64,000 nt of DNA from Nonomuraea solani (lineage in GTDB: Bacteria > Actinomycetota > Actinomycetes > Streptosporangiales > Streptosporangiaceae): contig NZ_FNVT01000005.1 in NCBI RefSeq assembly GCF_900108335.1, forward strand, positions 248,001 through 312,000. The letters run 5' to 3'. Of the stretch, positions 24,673-32,109 are shown in pieces; positions within the stretch are counted from its first letter, which is position 1; the number at the start of each line of letters is the position of its first letter. The notes beneath the pieces were generated by a model. The model did no database searches. It saw only the letters and a list, made by a program, of their open reading frames with translations, and was not told the DNA's origin. Both the position numbers and the translations under genes were made by a program.

Positions 24673-24711
24673 TCTCGTGGGCGCACGGAGAACGTTCGAA
24701 GGAGGGGCGCG

Positions 24712-25752
24712 CTGGAGGAGTCGAGACGGAGGATCGTCCAGACCGCGGCGGCGGCCGTCGCGGGGGTCGCGCTGGCCCTGGCCTGCCTGCCCCTGGAGAT
24801 CTATCCGAAACTGGCCTGCGCCGTCCTGGAGGCGGGCTGCCCTGAGAGCGCGGAGCCGCGGGGGCGCTTACCGCGGGTGACCCGGCTGACGCCCGTCCAG
24901 GTGGCGCAGGGCGGCAGATACGTGGCGCTCGGCGACTCCTTCTCCTCCGGCGAGGGCGTCTACGAACTGGACGAGAAGCCGGTCAACGACGGGGCCGACC
25001 GCTGCCACCGGGCGACGGGCTCGTACGTGCCCCTGGTGTCGAAGGCGTACCGGTTCGGCGGCGGCACCTCCTTCTACGCCTGCAGCGGCGCCACCACGGG
25101 CGAGCTCCTGTCCGGCCAGCACGGCCAGCGCCCCCAGATCACCCGGGTCGACGCCTCGGCCAGCCTGGTCACGCTGAGCATCGGCGGCAACGACGCCGGC
25201 TTCACCAAGGTGCTGACGGCCTGCATCGTCAAGCTGCCGTGGTCGACGGCCTGCGTCGAGCAGGACGCCGCCGTCGCCGCCCGCATCGAGGAGCTGCGCA
25301 AGGACATGCTCAAGATCCTCAAGGAGGTACGCGTCCGCGCCCCCAACGCGCGGGTGGTCGTCCTCGGCTATCCCCGTCCGTTCCCGGCCAGGCCCGTGAC
25401 GAGCGTCGACAACATGAGCGAGGCCGACCAGCGCTGGCTGAACGCGGTGACGCGGCGGCTCAACAACACGGTGGGCGCCGTGGTGGCCGACTTCGACCGG
25501 GCGATCGCGGCGTTCGGCGCGCCCGGGAGCATCGAGTACGTGGACGCCTACGAGGCGTTCACGGGACACGAGGTGGGCCGGCCGCAACCCTACCTGAACG
25601 GGCTGCACGTGGACGTGGAGGAGCTGACGGTCAACGCGCGCAGCTATCACCCGACGGGCGACGGCTACCGCCGGTTCGCCGACCTCATCACGAAACAGAT
25701 CGCCGCCGGCCCCGGCCGCCAGATGAACAACTTCCTCGTCACGACCCCCTGA
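24712..25752 (+). CDS. Exported SGNH/GDSL hydrolase, apparent CTG start
   Basis: An esterase or lipase with the SGNH motifs: S76 in GDSFSSGEG, the GGND block with N160, and H313 in SYHPTGDGY. Four cysteines in the catalytic part may form disulfides. An obvious start is GTG 24877, but it removes the export signal. The reading frame is open back to 24673, and a GAAGGAGGGG lies ideally before CTG 24712. The CTG form gives 346 residues with an RRRIV then hydrophobic alanine-rich helix (about 8-26), a good signal or anchor. No ATG, GTG or TTG exists in frame at that site (only GTT and GTC codons). The 3' end overlaps the convergent chorismate mutase. Confidence 0.85.
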   Translation: MEESRRRIVQTAAAAVAGVALALACLPLEIYPKLACAVLEAGCPESAEPRGRLPRVTRLTPVQVAQGGRYVALGDSFSSGEGVYELDEKPVNDGADRCHRATGSYVPLVSKAYRFGGGTSFYACSGATTGELLSGQHGQRPQITRVDASASLVTLSIGGNDAGFTKVLTACIVKLPWSTACVEQDAAVAARIEELRKDMLKILKEVRVRAPNARVVVLGYPRPFPARPVTSVDNMSEADQRWLNAVTRRLNNTVGAVVADFDRAIAAFGAPGSIEYVDAYEAFTGHEVGRPQPYLNGLHVDVEELTVNARSYHPTGDGYRRFADLITKQIAAGPGRQMNNFLVTTP

Positions 25753-26581
25753 CGCCCCGCTCCTCGGACAGGTCCAGGCCCGCCTCGATGACGGCGTTCA
25801 TGATGGCCCCGAGCCTGGCCTCCCCCAGCGAGGGCGCCCGCACGGCCATCCGCGCCACCAGGGCGCGCTCCCTGGCCGGGTCGCGGCCCGCGAACCCGCC
25901 CACCGGCTTGATCCGCTGCACGACGCCCGCCAGCGCCGCCCGCCGCTCCAGCAGCGTGGCCAGCGCGGCGTCCACCCGGTCGATCGCCTGCCGGCACTCC
26001 GGCAGCGTGGCCGGCGTCTCCTGCCGCAGCAGCGCGCCGACGACCGTCACCGCCTCCTCCGCCACGTGCCAGGCCGCGCCCGGCGCGTCGACGACCAGCC
26101 CGTCGGCACCGGCCGCCACGGCGGCGGCCGACAGCCCGATGTCACGGGAGACGTCCACCAGCACGGGACGCCCGGAGACGGCCCGCGCGGCCCGCAGCAG
26201 CCCCAGGTCGGGCCGGGCGCCGCCCTCGCAGAGGAGCACCCGCCCGTCGCCCTCCGCCGCGCAGTAGTCGGCCAGCCCGGCCCACTCCTCCACCGACGCG
26301 GAGGGGCGCCGCTCCACCACCACCGGCAGCCCCAGGCCGGCCGCCGCCCGCACCAGGGGGATGTCGCGCGTCCACGACGCCCCCACCACCACGGCGTCGG
26401 CCAGTTCGGCGATCGCCGGCAGGTCGGCCGCCGAGGCCGGCTCCACCAGCGCGGCCGGCTCGCGCAGCGCCTCCACGGCGCCCGAGCGCAGGCTCACCCG
26501 GCCGCCGATCACCACCGCGGGCCCGTCGCCCACGAGCAGCTCGCCCACCGCCACCGCGGCCCTTTCCAAGATCGATGACAT
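25739..26581 (-). CDS. Chorismate mutase (AroQ) fused to a DAHP-synthase-like N-terminal domain
   Basis: A 280-residue protein. Residues about 196-270 form an AroQ-type chorismate mutase helix bundle with R213-R214 in LLERRAALA, K225 and R238-E239 in RDPARERALV. This domain converts chorismate to prephenate. Residues about 40-170 resemble the second half of DAHP synthase (VEEWAGLADYCAAEGDGRVLLCEGG, PVLVDVSRDIGL, AAGADGLVVDA). The first half of that barrel is missing, so this part is unlikely to make DAHP and may be an allosteric or partner-binding domain. GGGAG precedes the ATG. A leader ORF and terminator lie in its 5' UTR. Confidence 0.85.
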   Translation of the reverse strand: MSSILERAAVAVGELLVGDGPAVVIGGRVSLRSGAVEALREPAALVEPASAADLPAIAELADAVVVGASWTRDIPLVRAAAGLGLPVVVERRPSASVEEWAGLADYCAAEGDGRVLLCEGGARPDLGLLRAARAVSGRPVLVDVSRDIGLSAAAVAAGADGLVVDAPGAAWHVAEEAVTVVGALLRQETPATLPECRQAIDRVDAALATLLERRAALAGVVQRIKPVGGFAGRDPARERALVARMAVRAPSLGEARLGAIMNAVIEAGLDLSEERGVRGS

Positions 26582-26617
26582 CCCGACTCCCTGTTGGGCC
26601 GGCCCCTGAAGCCGGCG

Positions 26618-26656
26618 GAAAAACCCAAAGAGGCAGAGACGGGATGTCTCTGCCTC
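26618..26656 (-). terminator. Rho-independent terminator in the 5' UTR of the chorismate mutase gene (attenuator)
   Basis: Perfect 11-base arms (GAGGCAGAGAC and GTCTCTGCCTC) close a 5-base loop, followed on the minus strand by TTTGGGTTTTT. The only gene upstream in this direction is divergent, so the terminator cannot end another gene. It must act on the leader transcript of the chorismate mutase. Confidence 0.85.
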
Positions 26657-26677
26657 GGTGCCGACTCCAGGAGGTCG

Positions 26678-26737
26678 CTAGCGCACGACCGGCTCGCCCG
26701 GAGCCGGCTCGGTAAACGCGTAACGACGACAAGTCAT
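26678..26737 (-). CDS. Putative 19-residue leader peptide
   Basis: ATG to TAG gives MTCRRYAFTEPAPGEPVVR, located 22 bp before the attenuator hairpin. A second hairpin (arms 26689-26695 and 26701-26707) overlaps its 3' half. The layout matches a ribosome-mediated attenuator. It has one Tyr and one Phe in RYAF, not a run, so aromatic amino acid sensing is plausible but not strong. Confidence 0.5.
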   Translation of the reverse strand: MTCRRYAFTEPAPGEPVVR

Positions 26738-26870
26738 ATCTAGACCCTACACCCCCGCTTCCACCTGCTGGGCGGCGCTTCTCACATGACGGACTGTCCT
26801 TCGGGCGAGTCGCCGATGATCCCTGCCCGTGAGAGTATTTCTTGGCCTAGAGGAGGGTTTGAGGCCGTTG

Positions 26871-28721
26871 ATGTCGGATCGCAAGCAGGACGGACGCCGC
26901 ATCGCCGGCCGCTACCAGCTGCAGGAACCCATCGGCAGGGGCGGAATGGGCGTCGTATGGCGCGCATACGACGAGCTGCTTGACCGCACGGTCGCGGTCA
27001 AGGAGGTCAGGTACGCCGCCGCCCTGGGCGAAGAGGTGCAGCTGCTGAACCGGCGCACGATGCGCGAGGCCAGAGCGGCGGCGAGGTTCGAGCATCCCAA
27101 CGTGATCGTCGTCCACGACGTGATCGAGGAGGATGACCGGCCCTGGATCGTCATGCAGCTCGTCCAGTCGCGCTCACTGGGTGCCGTGATCAAGCAGGAC
27201 GGGCCCCTGCCGCCGAAGCGGGTGGCCGAGATCGGCGTGGCCATGCTCGACGCGTTGCACCGTGCGCACGAGGCCGGCGTGCTGCACCGTGACGTCAAAC
27301 CCGAGAACGTGCTGCTGGCCGACGACGGCCGGGTCGTGCTCACCGACTTCGGCATCGCCACGCTGGAGACCGAGACGCAGCTCACGGTGACGGGCCTGGC
27401 GGGCACGCCGGCGTTCATCGCGCCCGAGCGGCTCAAGGGCCTGCCGGCGCGGCGCGAGTCGGACCTGTGGTCGCTGGGCGCCACGCTCTACACGGCCGTC
27501 CAGGGCCGCTCCCCGCACGAGCGGGGGATGGCGCTGGCGACCATGCACGCCGTGCTCACCGACGAGCCGGACCCCACGCCGTACGTGGGCCCGCTCTCCG
27601 ACGTGATCACGGGGCTGCTGAACAAGGAGCCCGTGCAGCGGCTGACGTACGAGGAGACGCAGCGCCTGCTGCGCCTGGCCATCGCGCAGGCCAGCCCGCC
27701 GCCGACCGCGCAGTTCCCGGCGGCCCAGGAGCTGCACGTGCCCGCCCCGGCGCCGGCCACCCGGCCGAAGCCGGCGGCCAAGCCCCGGCGGCCGGGTCCC
27801 GCCAAGGCGAAGCGCCCGTACGCGCCCGTCGAGGACGACACCCCGACCGACCCGGACCTGATCGCCCCGGCGGCGGCCGAGGACATGCCCGAGACCGGCG
27901 CCCGCATCCCGCGGACGCCGGTGGCGGACACGCCACCGGCGGTCGAGCCCACGGCGGAGTCCACGAGGGAGGCGGCCAAGCCGGAGCAGCAGCACCGGGC
28001 CGCGATGGTGATCGGGGCGGCCGTGGCGGTCCTGCTGGTGGCGGGTGTGGGCGGCTATCTCGGCCTGAGCTCGGCGCCCGACGAGGGGCCGGACAAGAAC
28101 GTCGACAAGCTGTCGGCGGCCGTCACGACGGGCCCGTCACGGGCGTCCACGTCACCGCCGGCCACGGCTTCGTCTCCTCCGCCCTCATCCGCTCCGCCGA
28201 CGACCCCGCCGACGACCCCGCCGGCGTCCCCGAGCGCGGCTCCCACCTCGACTCCCAAGGAGACGAAGGACCCGATGCCGTCCGGGTGGAAGAAGCACAC
28301 GGACAAGAAGCTCGGCTTCCAGATCGGTCTCCCCAAGGGCTGGGACGAGTGGACGCGCTCCGGCAAGGGCGTCGAGTTCAAGGGCCCGGGCGGCGCGTCC
28401 AACGCGCACGTGCGGATCGAGGTGTTCCCCAAGCTGGGCAAGGACCCGCTGAAGGGCTGGAAGAAGCTGGAGCCGAGCCTCAAGGACCGCTACGGCGGCT
28501 ACAAGAAGCTCGACATCAAGAAGGTGGACTACCGGAAGGCCGCCGCCGACTGGGACTTCCTCTGGCCCACCGACACGGGCAAGAGCCGCATCCGCTACCG
28601 GGGGTTCATCGCCGAGGACGGGAAGGCGTACGCGATCTACTGGCACACGCTGAACCGTGAGTGGAAGGACGACTACCACTTCTTCGAAGGCTTCGCCGCG
28701 ACCTTCTCCCCCGGCAAGTAA
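26871..28721 (+). CDS. Membrane Ser/Thr protein kinase (PknB-like) with extracellular domain
   Basis: A 616-residue receptor kinase. The cytosolic Hanks-type kinase domain (about 13-280) has GRGGMGVV, K44 in VAVKEV, catalytic D141 in HRDVKPEN and DFG at 159-161. A Pro/Ala-rich linker follows, then one membrane helix (about 376-398). A Ser/Thr/Pro-rich stalk (about 420-455) leads to an extracellular domain of about 160 residues that starts PSGWKKHTDKKLGFQIGLPKGWDEW. The next gene has the same architecture with a related extracellular domain. No PASTA repeats are present. ATG 26871 is preferred to GTG 26829, which lacks a ribosome binding site. Confidence 0.92.
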   Translation: MSDRKQDGRRIAGRYQLQEPIGRGGMGVVWRAYDELLDRTVAVKEVRYAAALGEEVQLLNRRTMREARAAARFEHPNVIVVHDVIEEDDRPWIVMQLVQSRSLGAVIKQDGPLPPKRVAEIGVAMLDALHRAHEAGVLHRDVKPENVLLADDGRVVLTDFGIATLETETQLTVTGLAGTPAFIAPERLKGLPARRESDLWSLGATLYTAVQGRSPHERGMALATMHAVLTDEPDPTPYVGPLSDVITGLLNKEPVQRLTYEETQRLLRLAIAQASPPPTAQFPAAQELHVPAPAPATRPKPAAKPRRPGPAKAKRPYAPVEDDTPTDPDLIAPAAAEDMPETGARIPRTPVADTPPAVEPTAESTREAAKPEQQHRAAMVIGAAVAVLLVAGVGGYLGLSSAPDEGPDKNVDKLSAAVTTGPSRASTSPPATASSPPPSSAPPTTPPTTPPASPSAAPTSTPKETKDPMPSGWKKHTDKKLGFQIGLPKGWDEWTRSGKGVEFKGPGGASNAHVRIEVFPKLGKDPLKGWKKLEPSLKDRYGGYKKLDIKKVDYRKAAADWDFLWPTDTGKSRIRYRGFIAEDGKAYAIYWHTLNREWKDDYHFFEGFAATFSPGK

Positions 28722-28730
28722 ACTCGCCCC

Positions 28731-30278
28731 GTGCAGGTCAGCAACCGTTACCGCCTCATCGAGCCACTCGGTGAGGGCGGTATGGGCGTGGTCTGGCGCG
28801 CCTACGACGAGCTGCTCGACCGTACGGTGGCGATCAAGGAGGTCCGCTACACGGGCGTCGGCGACGCCAAGCGGGCCGAGCTCACCCGCAGGACCATCAG
28901 GGAGGCCAGGGCGGCGGGCCGCCTCGACCATCCCTCGGTGGTCGTCATCCACGACGTCGTCGAGGAGGACGGCCGGCCGTGGATCGTCATGCAGCTCGTC
29001 CGCTCGCGCTCGCTGGCGCAGGTGATCGGCGATAGCGGGCCGCTGCGGGCGAGCCAGGTCGCGGTGATCGGCGGCCGGGTGCTCGACGCCCTGCGGGCCG
29101 CGCACGCGACCGGGGTGCTGCACCGCGACGTGAAGCCGGAGAACGTGCTGCTGGCCGATGACGGCCGGGTGGTCCTGACCGACTTCGGCATCGCCTCCAT
29201 GGAGACCGAGGCGGGGCTGACGGCGACGGGCGGGCTGGTGGGGACACCGGCGTACATGCCGCCCGAGCGTCTCAACGGCGAGCCCGCGCGGCCCGAGTCC
29301 GACCTGTGGTCGCTCGGCGCGACGCTCTACGCGGCCGTCGAGGGCGAGCCGCCGTTCCGGCGCGACTCGTGGGCCGCGACGGTGGCGGCGGTGCTGCGCG
29401 ACGAGCCGAAACCGCCGGTCCGCGCCGGGGCTCTGGAGCCGGTCATCATGGGGCTGCTGCGCCGGCGGCCCGACGCGCGGATGCCCGCGGAGGAGGCCGC
29501 GCGACTCCTGTACGACGCCGCGTCCGAGCCGTCCGCCCGCGACACCGCTCCCTACACCGGCACTCTCTCCACCGGGCCGCGGCCCACGGTCGCCACGCGC
29601 AGCCGCCGGGGCAAGGGCGTGTGGGCCGTCGGCGCGGCCGCCGTGGCCGTGCTGGGCGCCGGTGGCGCGCTGTTCTACAACGGGTGGACGACCGGGGTCC
29701 CGGTCACCACTCCGACCGCTTCCGGCACGCCCACAGCGACGGCCACCAGCGCGGCACCCAGCCCCGAACCCACCGTGACGCCCACCGTGACGCCCTCTGT
29801 GAAGCCCACGACGGCCCGGCCGATCCCGGCGGGCTGGCGCACCTACACGAACGCGGACGGCCGCTTCTCGATCGCCGTGCCCGAGCGGTGGCAGGTGAAG
29901 AAGACCGCCGGCCGGGACAGCGTCTCCATGCGGGGTCCGGGCAGCCCCGGGACGATGCTCGTGGAGTGGACCGTCCCCGACATCCCCTGGCGCGACCCGG
30001 TGAAGCACTGGGAGGGGCTGGAGAGGGAGATCGAGGCCAAGGGCGAGTTCGAGCGCTACACCAGGATCGGCATCGGCTCCGTCCGCTATCTCGGGCAGGC
30101 GGCTGCCGACTGGGAGTTCACCCGGGTGCGCGAGGGCGTGCTGATCCATGTGATCAACCGGAGCTTCCACACGGCCGACGGCCGCCCGTACGCCCTCTAC
30201 TGGGAGACGACGCACGACCGCTGGGAGCGGGACAGGCGCTACGTCGACACCTTCATCAAGACCTTCCGCCCGAAGTGA
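28731..30278 (+). CDS. Second membrane Ser/Thr protein kinase, tandem paralogue
   Basis: A 515-residue kinase with K36, D133 in HRDVKPEN and DFG at 151-153. One helix lies near 297-317, with a Thr/Pro stalk (about 325-365) and an extracellular domain (PAGWRTYTNADGRFSIAVPERW to FIKTFRPK). The kinase and extracellular parts clearly resemble the preceding gene, so they arose by tandem duplication. The extracellular domain has a PsbP/lipoprotein-like flavour (GWxxY, then FSIAVPxxW), but I cannot name a family. Only nine bases separate it from the previous stop, and GTG 28731 has no clear ribosome binding site, suggesting coupling. Its stop overlaps the next start. Confidence 0.92.
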   Translation: MQVSNRYRLIEPLGEGGMGVVWRAYDELLDRTVAIKEVRYTGVGDAKRAELTRRTIREARAAGRLDHPSVVVIHDVVEEDGRPWIVMQLVRSRSLAQVIGDSGPLRASQVAVIGGRVLDALRAAHATGVLHRDVKPENVLLADDGRVVLTDFGIASMETEAGLTATGGLVGTPAYMPPERLNGEPARPESDLWSLGATLYAAVEGEPPFRRDSWAATVAAVLRDEPKPPVRAGALEPVIMGLLRRRPDARMPAEEAARLLYDAASEPSARDTAPYTGTLSTGPRPTVATRSRRGKGVWAVGAAAVAVLGAGGALFYNGWTTGVPVTTPTASGTPTATATSAAPSPEPTVTPTVTPSVKPTTARPIPAGWRTYTNADGRFSIAVPERWQVKKTAGRDSVSMRGPGSPGTMLVEWTVPDIPWRDPVKHWEGLEREIEAKGEFERYTRIGIGSVRYLGQAAADWEFTRVREGVLIHVINRSFHTADGRPYALYWETTHDRWERDRRYVDTFIKTFRPK

Positions 30279-31117
30279 GAGAGCAGGCGCATTTCTGGCG
30301 GCACCCGGCGGTGCCCGAGACCGACCTGCTCAAGGCCCGCTACGTCACCCACCGCTTCTCCAGGCACGCGCACGACGGGTACGCCATCGGGCTCATCGTC
30401 GAGGGCGTCGAGGAGTTCGACTACCGCGGCACCCTGCACCGGGCGCGCGCGGGCGAGCTGGTGCTGGTCAACCCCGACGCCGCGCACACGGGGCAGGCGG
30501 GGACGCCGGGCGGGTGGGCGTACCGGATGCTCTATCCGTCGATCGACCTGCTGGCCGGGATCGCGGCCGAGCTGGGCGCGCCGGCCGGGACGCCGCACTT
30601 CCCCGAGCAGGTGGCGCGCGACGACGACCTGGCGGCGCTGCTCGGCCGGGCGCACCGGGCGGCCGAGCGGGGCGACGCGCTGGTCGCCTCGACGCTGAGC
30701 CGCACGCTGTTCGGCCGGCTGCTGACCCGGCACGCCGCCCCCAGGCCGGCCGCGATCCTGCCCGCCGAGGGCCGGCGGGCGGTGCGGGAGGCGCTCGACC
30801 TGCTGCACGAGAGCCTCGTGGACCCGCCGACGCTGGAGGACCTGGCGGGCGCGGTGGGGGCGCGGCCGTTCGCCCTGCTGCGGGCGTTCAAGGCCGCCAC
30901 CGGCCTGCCGCCGCACGCCTACCTCACCTCGCTGCGGGTACGCCAGGCGCGCCGTCTCCTGCTGTCCGGCGTACGCCCCGCGCGGGTGGCCGCCGAGGTG
31001 GGCTTCACCGACCAGGCTCACCTCAATCGCCATTTCAAGCGCATCGTGGGCGTTCCGCCCGCCGCCTTTCAACGCGCTGCAGGAACGTACAAGACCGGCG
31101 ATTCCCCCACCACCTAG
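30275..31117 (+). CDS. AraC-family regulator
   Basis: A 280-residue activator. The N-terminal AraC-type cupin (about 20-100) contains RHAHDGYAIGLIVEGVEEFDY and LVLVNPDAAHTG. The C-terminal double helix-turn-helix (about 175-270) contains LEDLAGAVGARPFALLRAF and the GFTDQAHLNRHFKRIVGVPP signature. GTG 30275 overlaps the kinase TGA (GTGA), implying translational coupling. AraC regulators of this shape often sit next to azlCD, and here azlC starts 11 bp downstream. It probably controls export of branched-chain or related amino acids. Confidence 0.9.
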   Translation: MREQAHFWRHPAVPETDLLKARYVTHRFSRHAHDGYAIGLIVEGVEEFDYRGTLHRARAGELVLVNPDAAHTGQAGTPGGWAYRMLYPSIDLLAGIAAELGAPAGTPHFPEQVARDDDLAALLGRAHRAAERGDALVASTLSRTLFGRLLTRHAAPRPAAILPAEGRRAVREALDLLHESLVDPPTLEDLAGAVGARPFALLRAFKAATGLPPHAYLTSLRVRQARRLLLSGVRPARVAAEVGFTDQAHLNRHFKRIVGVPPAAFQRAAGTYKTGDSPTT

Positions 31118-31128
31118 CCTCGGTCGGC

Positions 31129-31791
31129 ATGGAAGAGACAACATCCCGTTCCGCCGCCGTGCGGGACGGTCTCGGCGTGGGCCTGGCCGTGGGGCTGTCA
31201 GGGCTCGCCTTCGGCGCCGCGGCGATCACGGCGGGCCTGAGCGTGCCGCAGGCGTGCGTGCTGAGCCTGCTGGCCTTCACCGGCGCCTCGCAGTTCGCGC
31301 TGACCGGCGCGGTGGGCGCGGGCGGCGACCTGGTGGCCGCCGCGCTCGGCGCGCTGCTGCTCGGCGGCCGCAACACGCTGTACGGCCTGCGCCTGGCCGA
31401 CCTTCTCCAGGTACGCGGCCCGCGCAGGCTGCTGGCCGCCCACGGCGTCATCGACGAGACCACCGCCGTCGCCCTCGCCCAGCCGACCCCGAAGGCGGCC
31501 CGCACGGGCTTCGCGGTCACCTTCGCCGCCCTGTACATCACCTGGAACCTCGCCACGCTGGCGGGCGCGTACGGCACCTCGTTCCTGGGCGACCCCGGCG
31601 CGCTCGGCCTCGACGTGGTGGGCCCCGTCGCGTTCCTGGCCATCCTGTGGCCCCGGCTGACCGCCAGCGCGGAGCTGCGCGGGCTCGCCGCGGGCGCGGC
31701 GGTGATCGCGCTGTGCGCCACCCCGTTCTTCCCCTCGGGCGTGCCGGTGCTGCTGTCGGCCGCCGCGGTGCTGGTGGTGATGTTCCGATGA
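31129..31791 (+). CDS. azlC: AzlC-family branched-chain amino acid exporter, large subunit
   Basis: A 220-residue membrane protein with about six or seven helices. LAVGLSGLAFGAAAITAGLS, FTGASQFALTGAVGAGG and GGRNTLYGLRLA are AzlC/YgaZ signatures. With its small partner AzlD it exports branched-chain amino acids or analogues such as azaleucine. ATG 31129 is preceded by the regulator stop by 11 bp. Its TGA overlaps the azlD ATG (ATGA). Confidence 0.93.
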   Translation: MEETTSRSAAVRDGLGVGLAVGLSGLAFGAAAITAGLSVPQACVLSLLAFTGASQFALTGAVGAGGDLVAAALGALLLGGRNTLYGLRLADLLQVRGPRRLLAAHGVIDETTAVALAQPTPKAARTGFAVTFAALYITWNLATLAGAYGTSFLGDPGALGLDVVGPVAFLAILWPRLTASAELRGLAAGAAVIALCATPFFPSGVPVLLSAAAVLVVMFR

Positions 31792-32099
31792 CGTTGTGGT
31801 GGGCGATCGCCGCCGTCTGCCTGGGCTGCTACGCGCTGAAGCTGGCCGGCCTGGCCGCGCCCCGGCGGGTGCTGGACCATCCGGCGGTGCGCAGGTTCGC
31901 GGAGCTGGTGCCGGTGGCGCTGCTGGCGGCGCTGATCGCGGTGCAGTTGTTCACCGAGGAGGGCGGGCTGCGCTTCGATCCGGCGCGCACGGCGGGTCTC
32001 GGCGCGGCGCTCGTCGCGCTGCTGCTCCGGGCGCCGTTTCTGGTCGTTCTGGCGGTGGCCGCCGCGATAACCGCGCTTGCCCGGATTTTTATGGGGTAG
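31788..32099 (+). CDS. azlD: AzlD-family exporter small subunit
   Basis: A 103-residue, four-helix membrane protein (MTLWWAIAAVCLGCYALKLA). RVLDHPAVRRFAELVPVALLAAL is typical of AzlD/YgaH. It forms a complex with AzlC. Start and stop codons overlap with azlC by four bases, so the pair is translationally coupled. A third Ser/Thr kinase starts 11 bp downstream. Confidence 0.9.
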   Translation: MTLWWAIAAVCLGCYALKLAGLAAPRRVLDHPAVRRFAELVPVALLAALIAVQLFTEEGGLRFDPARTAGLGAALVALLLRAPFLVVLAVAAAITALARIFMG

Positions 32100-32109
32100 T
32101 GCCGGTTGC

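Noticed and set aside
26829..26870. GTG start for the first Ser/Thr kinase
   Set aside because: No ribosome binding site precedes it, and ATG 26871 gives the normal kinase N-terminus.
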